Source: Treponema sp. (GTDB lineage: Bacteria; Spirochaetota; Spirochaetia; Treponematales; Treponemataceae). From it: DNA of 64,000 nt. The stretch covers positions 1-64,000 of the forward strand of contig JAFLSO010000005.1 of the NCBI GenBank assembly GCA_022510925.1, given 5' to 3'. Positions 33,926-41,700 of the stretch are shown in pieces. The first letter of the stretch is position 1, and each line of letters starts with the position of its first letter. The notes beneath the pieces are model-generated. The model was not told the DNA's origin. It saw only the letters and a program-made list of their open reading frames with translations, and did no database searches. A program made the translations under genes and the position numbers.

Positions 33926-34921
33926 ATGGTACTCAAAGTAGACTACAAAGCCGCGGTAAAAAAACTAAAGGCCCTCTCTCTTTCCGGCAAAGTCGATCTG
34001 GAGACTTTCAGGGCAAAAATCGAGCAGGCTTTCTCATCAGACACAATACCCGCAAAAGTGGAATTCTCACAGAAAGAATACGGAGGCATAAAGTGCGACA
34101 TTCTTTCGCCTGAGATTTACGCGTCAAACAGGCTGCTCCTGTACATTCACGGAGGCTCCTTTGTGGCAGGCTCCCGTGAAAGCTGGAGGCCGTTCTGCGC
34201 GCAGTTGGCATCCGCGTCATCTTGCCGTGTCATAGTCCCGGAATTCCGCCTGCCGCCGAGCTATCCTTTTCCCGCAGGAATAGACGACATCCAGGCCGTG
34301 TTCAGGCTTCTTCTGGCGGAGCTGGAGATAATGCTGCAGATGGAGAGCCAGGAATTCAAAAGGCGGCCGGAGATAGTCATAGCCGCAGACGGAAGCGGGG
34401 CGGGAATGGCCACAGCCCTTGTGCTCAGGCTCACGGAAAAAGAGATGGAGAGCCTTCACACGCTCGCGCTCATATCGCCGTGGCTGGACATAAGTGACAG
34501 CGCGGAGATTCTGACGAACAGGCGGCTTAAGGATGAGATACTGAGCTCAGAGAGCATAAGGACCGCGGCGGACTTATACACTTACGAGTCAAACCTGGGG
34601 AACATATACGTTTCCCCGCTTCTGGCCGGCGCGGAGAGATTCAGGACGTTTCCCCCGGTGTTCATACAATGCGGGCAGAAAGAGATTCTTCTGGAGCAGA
34701 GCGAGCGCCTTAAGCAGATTCTGGATTCCGCGGGCGTAAGATGCGAGCTTGACGTGTGGCCCGACATGATGCACTATTTTCAGTTCGCGGACGAGTATCT
34801 GTCAGAATCCCACCTTGCCATAGAGAGGCTGGGCAAATTCATAAGCCGCAGGGAAGAGGAGAAAGAAGAGCGCGCGGAGCGGCAGAGAATCCTCAGGCTG
34901 AACAACATAGCCGCGGAGTGA
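33926..34921 (+). CDS. Alpha/beta hydrolase of the hormone-sensitive-lipase type, with an altered nucleophile motif
   Basis: A 331-residue protein with the HSL-family oxyanion motif HGGSF and the lid-associated segment VIVPEFRLPPSYPFPAGIDD, which is diagnostic for the family. The nucleophile elbow, normally GDSAGG, reads ADGSGAG: a Ser is present but the -2 Gly is Asp and the +2 Gly is Ala. The usual catalytic Asp region reads CGQKEILLEQ, with Glu instead of Asp. The His in MMHYFQF is kept. Activity is therefore uncertain. The start at 33926 follows from the divergent promoter; the frame upstream to 33908 overlaps the -10 box. The C-terminus is Glu/Arg-rich. Confidence 0.78.
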   Translation: MVLKVDYKAAVKKLKALSLSGKVDLETFRAKIEQAFSSDTIPAKVEFSQKEYGGIKCDILSPEIYASNRLLLYIHGGSFVAGSRESWRPFCAQLASASSCRVIVPEFRLPPSYPFPAGIDDIQAVFRLLLAELEIMLQMESQEFKRRPEIVIAADGSGAGMATALVLRLTEKEMESLHTLALISPWLDISDSAEILTNRRLKDEILSSESIRTAADLYTYESNLGNIYVSPLLAGAERFRTFPPVFIQCGQKEILLEQSERLKQILDSAGVRCELDVWPDMMHYFQFADEYLSESHLAIERLGKFISRREEEKEERAERQRILRLNNIAAE

Positions 34922-34926
34922 CATGC

Positions 34927-36399
34927 ATGGAACTTCTGGCTCCCGCAGGCAGCGCGGATAAACTTTATTACTGCTACGCTTACGGCGCCGATGCCGCGTA
35001 CATAGGACTTAAGAATTTCTCGCTCAGGGCCAAGGCCGACAATTTTTATGAGGACGAATACAGGCGTGTGGCGGAGCTGAGAAAAAAGTTCCCCTCAAAA
35101 AAACTTCACTGCGCGCTGAACATAAGCTTTCATAATGATGAGATAGATAGTTTTATATCAAACATTCCGTATTTCAAACTTTATCCCATAGACGCATTCA
35201 TAGTGCAGGATCTGGGCATAGTCCCCATACTGCAAAAAGAATTTCCCGACGCGCAGCTTCATCTTTCCACGCAGGCCAGCTGCATGAACCGCGAGGCCGT
35301 AAGAATGTACAGGTCCCTTGGATTCAGTCGTGTGGTGATGGGAAGGGAGGCGTCATTAAAAGAAATCGCGGAGATAAAAGACGCCGTGCCGGAGATGGAG
35401 ATAGAATGCTTCGTGCACGGAGCCATGTGCATAGCATACAGCGGACGATGCCTTATGAGCGCGTACATAAACGGCCGCAGCGGACAGAGCGGATTCTGCT
35501 CCCACACATGCAGATGGGATTACGATGTTCTGGTGGGTGGAGAGCAGCGCGACACGGGCAGGATGCTTGCGCAGAGCGGGGATTTGGTTCTGCGCGAGAG
35601 GAAGCGCCCTGACGAGTATTTTCCTGTGTATGAGGGGGAGAATTTCACGGCGGTTCTCTCCTCCAAAGATTTGTGCATGATAGACCATCTGGCCGATTTA
35701 AAGAAAGCGGGCGTGGACTCCCTTAAAATAGAGGGGCGCATGAAAAGCATATATTACGTGGCACTAATCACGCGGGCATACCGCAAGGCGCTGGACGCTC
35801 TGGACGGAAAAATAACTGACGGACAGGCGCGGCCTTTCATAGACGAGCTTTACAAAGTAAGCCACAGACCTTTCACCACTGCGTTCTATTATGACAGGGC
35901 AAAGGCGGACGAGACTGCGAGCGGCGCGAGCGAGAGCCCGTGGGATCTTGCCGCAGAGACAGGGGACATTCTCTCAGAGCAGCAGAAAAAAGAAATCCTT
36001 GGGCGCGGAGAAAAACTTTCCATGAGACGCAGGGCGGAATACGAGGGCATGGTCCCCGAGGCGAGGGCTGCATACGATGAGCGCGTGAGAGACAATCCCG
36101 GCCGCTATCTTACGCCATGCACGGAGAAAGAGGGCTGGGAGATGTACGCCCTCACCGCGCTAAACATGATGGACAAGGACACCGAGCTTGAGATAGTCAC
36201 GCCGGACACCGTGTCGCAGAGACTGGACGCAGACGATTACGAGCTTATAAATCCCGCCACAGGGGAGATTTACTCATGGTGCTGCAACGGGCATCCGTGC
36301 GTAATCTACACCTGCATGAACCTGAGCGGCGGCGCTCTGCTAAGGAGCCGCAACAAAAACTGGAAGGACGACGGAGCTGCACCAGCGCCAGGAGCATGA
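34927..36399 (+). CDS. trhP: U32-family tRNA hydroxylation protein (TrhP/YegQ-like)
   Basis: U32 proteins of this kind take part in making 5-hydroxyuridine at tRNA position 34, though they were first annotated as peptidases. The 490-residue protein starts MELLAPAGSADKLYYCYAYGADAAYIG, the family N-terminus, and contains the signature ECFVHGAMCIAYSGRCLMS with its conserved cysteines, followed by GFCSHTCRWDY. A frame extending upstream to 34756 overlaps the hydrolase gene and has no family similarity, so ATG 34927, 5 nt after the hydrolase stop, is used. It may be RlhA-like instead; the length favours TrhP. Confidence 0.85.
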   Translation: MELLAPAGSADKLYYCYAYGADAAYIGLKNFSLRAKADNFYEDEYRRVAELRKKFPSKKLHCALNISFHNDEIDSFISNIPYFKLYPIDAFIVQDLGIVPILQKEFPDAQLHLSTQASCMNREAVRMYRSLGFSRVVMGREASLKEIAEIKDAVPEMEIECFVHGAMCIAYSGRCLMSAYINGRSGQSGFCSHTCRWDYDVLVGGEQRDTGRMLAQSGDLVLRERKRPDEYFPVYEGENFTAVLSSKDLCMIDHLADLKKAGVDSLKIEGRMKSIYYVALITRAYRKALDALDGKITDGQARPFIDELYKVSHRPFTTAFYYDRAKADETASGASESPWDLAAETGDILSEQQKKEILGRGEKLSMRRRAEYEGMVPEARAAYDERVRDNPGRYLTPCTEKEGWEMYALTALNMMDKDTELEIVTPDTVSQRLDADDYELINPATGEIYSWCCNGHPCVIYTCMNLSGGALLRSRNKNWKDDGAAPAPGA

Positions 36400-36418
36400 T
36401 TTTTTAATGCGGAAAAAT

Positions 36419-38770
36419 TCAGTCCACCATGCGTATGCTCACCGTCCGCGATGAGCTTCTTCCCTTGCTGTCGGTTACGGTAAGGGTGTAGGAGCCGGGC
36501 TCAGGCCTCCACAAAAAAGATTCGCCCGGAGACGTGCGCGCTATGAAATCTGACTCGCAGAACCAGAAAAGCCCGCTCGCGCTGGCATCCGCCGACGCCT
36601 GCAAACTTATCACATTCAGGGCGGGAGTGCTTCTCCTGAAAACATATTCCGTGTTCCTTAAAGGCGAGCGTATCTCGGGAGCGAATCCCGGGGATGCCCC
36701 CGCAAGCCGCTGCTCTTCTGGCGGATAATCCGGCGGTGAGAGCCTGGGAAGCCCCGCCTGCGCGAAAAGCTCCATGAAGTCGCTGGGCCAGAATTCCCTT
36801 ACCACGGACTGTATCCACGGGCGCTCTCTCATGTCAGGCGTCTCGTCAGTGCGGTACCCCGTGCGGGTGTCCACGTTTATGCGCCGGTGAATGCGGCATG
36901 AGGCTATGGGCGAGACTCCGGGAATGAACCATGCCTCCTCCGTCTGCGGGCAGTCCTCTCCGGGCAGCGCGCCCGACACCGAGCACACCTCCACGAGCGA
37001 GACGGCATCGGGCCTCGTCAGATTCTTATCCTGCGCGATAAGGCTGCATTTTCCCTGCGACTCCAGGGCGGCCTTTATGCTGAAAAAAAGCGGTGCGGAC
37101 GCGGCGCGACCTATAAAAGAATTGTTGCCGGTTCCGTCAAAATTTCCTATCCACACGCACAGAACATACTGTCCGAAAAATCCCACCGCCCAGCTGTCCC
37201 TGAAACCTATGCTCGTCCCGGTCTTGTAGCCGGCAAGAAATTCATGCGCTGAGCCGGAGCCTCCCTCTGGCGGCGGATTCTGCTCCAGCATCCTGCGGAC
37301 TATGAAGCACGACTCCTCAGAGAGAAGTCTTACGCCGTCCGTCCTTGATATATCCGCATGAGGAAGTGTCAGGAACGCGCCGTATTTAAGCCCGCCGTTA
37401 AGAAGCATGGCGTAAAGCTCGCACAGCTCCATGGGCGTAACGTCCGCGCTGCCGAGGACCAGTGAGAGGCCGTAGAAATCCTCATCCAGCAGACGGGAAA
37501 TTCCCGCGTCACGCAAGAAACCGTACAGGTTGGGATTGCTAAGCTCCTGCGCTAGGGCAACGGCGGGCACATTCCGGCTCTGAACCAAAGCCTCCCACGA
37601 CTTAACCGGCCCCATGAAAGTGTTCCCGTAATTATCGGGACTGTACTCGCTGAAGCTTGACGGCGCGTCCTTAAGCATGGTGCTGTAATGGATTATCCCC
37701 TGCTCCAGAGCAAGCGCATATATGAACGGCTTTAAAGCCGAGCCGGGGGAGCGCTTGGAGATATTGCCGTCAACCTGTCCCTGAATGGCATCATCATAGA
37801 ATCCCCCCGAGCCCAAATACGAGAGCACCTCCATGCTGCGCCAGTCCATAAGCAGGACGGCCGCGTTATTCATGCCAAGCGTTTTTTTCTGGCGCAGATA
37901 GGAATCGGTGCAGAGGCGCACGGTCTCCTGCAAAGACAAATCCAGCGTGGTGCGCACCATGCCCCTGGAATTCTTTCCGCGGTTAAATTCAAGAAGCCTG
38001 GTAAAATGAGGGGCCTCGTCGGGAAAGCGGCACACCAAGTCAGGCTCGGCGGACATAAAATCTCTCAAAGCCAGGTCACGCGGATTATCCCTGCACCACT
38101 GCTCGAACAGCCGCATGCGGGCATCCATGAGCTCCCGGGGAACATTGCCGGAGGACGGGCATCTTTTGGTGGGATTCTGCGGAAGAACGCAGAGCATGAG
38201 CATCTGGCTCAAATTAGTCCTCTCTATGCCGCATCCAAAAAAATATCTGCTCGCCGCCTCAAAGCCCTCTATGTTACGGCCGCACGGCGCCAGATTTATG
38301 TACGCCTCCAGAATCTGCTGCTTTGAGTAAACCGCCTCAAGCCTGAACGCAAGGAAAATCTGCCTGAGCTTTCCTGCAATGTTTCTGGTATAGAGCCCGT
38401 ACTTAAGCTTTGCCACCTGCATGGTGATTGTGGACGCCCCGATCCTGCGCGAGCGCCTCACGTAAGTCTCCCATCCGGCCCTTATGACGGAGCCGGGATT
38501 TATTCCGTGATGAGCATAGAACCTGCGGTCCTCCTGCAAAAGAAGGGCCTCTATGAATTCAGGGGGATATTCCGTTATGGGCTTGTAGACCCTGTATTTC
38601 TCATCATGCGTAAGATAAATCCTGAGCATGGAATTCCCGCGGTCCAGATACGCGCCCGAGAATTCCACGCCGTCATAGATGCTCCTCCGTCTGGCAAGCA
38701 GAATGTCAGCGCAAGCCACGGCGGAAAGAGCGGACACAAGCGCGCACGCTAAGATTATCCATTTTCTCAT
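36419..38770 (-). CDS. pbpC: Penicillin-binding protein 1C (bifunctional transglycosylase/transpeptidase)
   Basis: A 783-residue class-A PBP. After an N-terminal membrane anchor the GT51 domain shows LLLQEDRRFYAHHGI (catalytic Glu) and GASTITMQVAKL. The transpeptidase has the nucleophile in SPGSALKPF at about residue 345 and KTGTS (YKTGTSIGFRD). A C-terminal beta domain of the BiPBP_C kind ends the protein, as in E. coli PbpC. It lies 7 nt after the alpha-2-macroglobulin gene, the same pairing known in many Gram-negative bacteria. It repairs or builds peptidoglycan in the periplasm. Confidence 0.95.
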   Translation of the reverse strand: MRKWIILACALVSALSAVACADILLARRRSIYDGVEFSGAYLDRGNSMLRIYLTHDEKYRVYKPITEYPPEFIEALLLQEDRRFYAHHGINPGSVIRAGWETYVRRSRRIGASTITMQVAKLKYGLYTRNIAGKLRQIFLAFRLEAVYSKQQILEAYINLAPCGRNIEGFEAASRYFFGCGIERTNLSQMLMLCVLPQNPTKRCPSSGNVPRELMDARMRLFEQWCRDNPRDLALRDFMSAEPDLVCRFPDEAPHFTRLLEFNRGKNSRGMVRTTLDLSLQETVRLCTDSYLRQKKTLGMNNAAVLLMDWRSMEVLSYLGSGGFYDDAIQGQVDGNISKRSPGSALKPFIYALALEQGIIHYSTMLKDAPSSFSEYSPDNYGNTFMGPVKSWEALVQSRNVPAVALAQELSNPNLYGFLRDAGISRLLDEDFYGLSLVLGSADVTPMELCELYAMLLNGGLKYGAFLTLPHADISRTDGVRLLSEESCFIVRRMLEQNPPPEGGSGSAHEFLAGYKTGTSIGFRDSWAVGFFGQYVLCVWIGNFDGTGNNSFIGRAASAPLFFSIKAALESQGKCSLIAQDKNLTRPDAVSLVEVCSVSGALPGEDCPQTEEAWFIPGVSPIASCRIHRRINVDTRTGYRTDETPDMRERPWIQSVVREFWPSDFMELFAQAGLPRLSPPDYPPEEQRLAGASPGFAPEIRSPLRNTEYVFRRSTPALNVISLQASADASASGLFWFCESDFIARTSPGESFLWRPEPGSYTLTVTDSKGRSSSRTVSIRMVD

Positions 38771-38777
38771 GCGAGAA

Positions 38778-41700
38778 TCATTCCGCTATGACCACAGGAT
38801 CCTGCGGCTGAAGCCCGCGCACCCCGTTGTCGTACATGGCCTCCGCGTAAAGCGGCGGGCTCACGAAAGTTCCGCAGTTTATGGCGTCAGCCTTGTAGAC
38901 GAAAGTCCTGGCGCTGCCGTCCGCCGTGCCGAACAGAACCAGCCTGTCCTCGCGCACGTCCACGTAGTCAGGCGTCCACTGCTGGCCGGAGCTCCGCGCG
39001 GATTCTATGTCTGCCTCAAGCCCGGCAGGAAGCATATCCACGACCGCCACATTAGCAACAGTTCCGTTCGTGGCGCGGATTCTAAGCGTGACTGTAACTT
39101 TGTCGCCCAATTTGAACGATGACGTCTTTTTTCCGTCCACGGAGAATTCCCTGTACACCTCAATGCCGTCTTTCTGCGCCTTCTTAGGAATCTCCCTCAG
39201 GAATCCCGCCTGCGTCACCTGATAGAAAAGGTTGGTGCTCTCGTCATTCCTTATCTCAATGCTTCTGGCATCTCCCCCGAAATCTGCGGTAAAGATTTTA
39301 TCTCCCTTCACTGTCAGCGGCTCAGGATTCCTGTCCTTAGAGAAATTCTGCGTCACGGTGAATTTCCCTGTCTCCGCGGAGGGAACAGCCGCCAGATAAG
39401 ACTCAAGTCCCATGAGGGCAAATGATGATGAGAGCGTGGTGTACCTGCGCGATGCGATTTCTGACTCCAGCGCGGAGAGAAGCTCGTCGGAGACATTCTT
39501 AAGCTGCTCGGGATAATACGATGAGAGCAGGTACAAATATGCGGACGTGAAATACAAATCGTTTGCGAAGTCCTGCGCAGTGTCCGCCCTGGAGGCACCG
39601 CGCCTCACACGGGAAATCATTCTGCTTCCCTCATTGTCCATGCGGAGCATTTTGTACGATGCCGCCATGTACACTCCCGCCACGGACATTTTGTCATGAC
39701 GGTCCATCTCCTTTTTCAGATTCTCCAGATAACTGGTGGTGACTATCTCATTCCGCGTAAGGACGTACACGGCGAATGCCCTGTCATGCGCCGATGCCTT
39801 GTCGTTCTCGGCAATTTTACGCAGGGAGCCAAGCAGGCGGTCCAGGCAGGAGGACGGCACGTAATATCCCCTCTCCTTGGCCTCCGTAAGAAAGAGCGCG
39901 CAGTAGCAGTCTATGAAATCATAGCGCTCTGATTTGTATGTCCAGAAACCTATGCCACCGTCATTTTTCTGGCGCGACTGCAGGACTGACACCACGTTGT
40001 CCACGGTCTCCTGCGCCTGTGCCCGGGTCTTTCCGCTGTCCGCAAGCAGGTCAGGATAAAGGTACGGGAATGCCTGGCTCGTAATCTGTTCGGAGCAGCC
40101 GTAAGGATACTTTTCCAGATAGAATTCAAGTCCGCGCGCTATGCCTTTCGGAAGGTATGAGAGCGCGACCTCACGTGTGGAAAGCTCATCGTAGATATTC
40201 CTGTCAACGCTAACGGTCTCGGTCCTGTTCTTCTCTCTGCGCACAACTCCGCTCTCAAGCCACACTTGATACGGCATGGAAGGCCGCACGCTCATGGACT
40301 TTGTGATGCGCGATGACTTGTTCCCCGATGAGGCCACGAAAGTCAGATCCGCGCTGCCCAGAACATCGGATGCCCTCAGCCTTACGGTCACAGTCTCATC
40401 GCGTCCCTCCGGAATCTTTAGCGAGAAAGAACTGCCCTCAAGAATCTGCAGCCCCTCTGATGATTCTACGCTGAGCGTCACGGGTGTGTTCCCGTCAGAG
40501 TCCCTGTCGTTGTTCGTGACGCTTACGCTCACAGAGAATTCATCTCCCGGGGAAATGAACGTGGGAACGCCGGGCATTATTATGTAGTCATCCCTCACCT
40601 CGCAGGAAGTCTCAGCCACGCCCAGAGTGTCGCGGGAGACAGCCACCGCCATGACGCGCAGCCTGCCGTTGAAATAGTCGGGGACGCGGTATGTGACAGT
40701 CCGCTTTGTGCTGTCCGCGTAAAGTATCCCCGACCAGTATGCCACGGGCTCGCTCTGGTTGCGCTTGAACGGATTAAGGTTCCGCGCAAGTGCCATGTCG
40801 TATGCGCCGCCTCCTGCCGCGGTAAGCGTGCGAAGGATATTGTAGTCCGGTAAAATAAGGTCCAGCATCTGGGCGGTTGAGACCTCCAGCGCGCGTTTCC
40901 TGAAGAAGTGCGAGAGGGGGTCCGGGGTTGAGTAGCGCGCCACCTGAAGTATTCCCTCGTCTATCGCCATCACTATGATTTTTCCGGGCCTGGAGGAGCT
41001 GTAGGAGATGGCGCAGTCCTCCCCTGGCCTCACCTCCGCCGGAACGCCCAGAGAGACCCTGTTGGTGCGGCTCTCAAGGCTCACGCTGAACGGAACCGCC
41101 GCGTAGCAGAACGGGCTCATATAAATCTCCTGCGAGCCGTAGGCGCGTGTGTACATAACTGTTATGTAGCCGTTTCCTTCCAGTCCCGCCGGAATGGTAA
41201 TCTCCTGCACGGAGGAATTCTCCCGGGAGTAGAACCATTTGTACGTGTAGACTTTGTCGCGCTCCACCGCTATAAGCCCTGCTCCGGCATAGGGCGCCTT
41301 TATGAAAAGCCGCGCGGTGTCGCCGGGCTTAAAGTCAGTCTTCTCGCATTTAACCTCAAGCTCCGCCGTGCGCGAAAGGCTCCGCTGAATGTTCTGCGCT
41401 CCAATCACAGAGAAAGCGGTGCGGCTGAATTCGTTTCCGTCCTTATCTTTAACGGTCAGAATGAAGTCGCCCTCCTGCGTCACAGGCAGCGCGTAATCCA
41501 GGCCTCCCGCAGGAATGCTCACGGTCTCGGAGAACACAGGGTACTCCTTAAGCACGGACTGATATTTGTACATTCCGTTAGGCTGCTGCATCAGGACGGA
41601 GACATAGCGCTTCTCCACCACGGAGACCTCTATTCCGCTGACCGCGGTCTGCTCCAAGTCAGGGTCCACAGCTATCATTCTGATATTCCGCGCGCTTCCA

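Noticed and set aside
34756-34926. N-terminal extension of the U32 protein
   Set aside because: It overlaps the hydrolase gene, is Arg/Gln/His-rich and unlike the family. MELLAPAG at 34927 is the family N-terminus.
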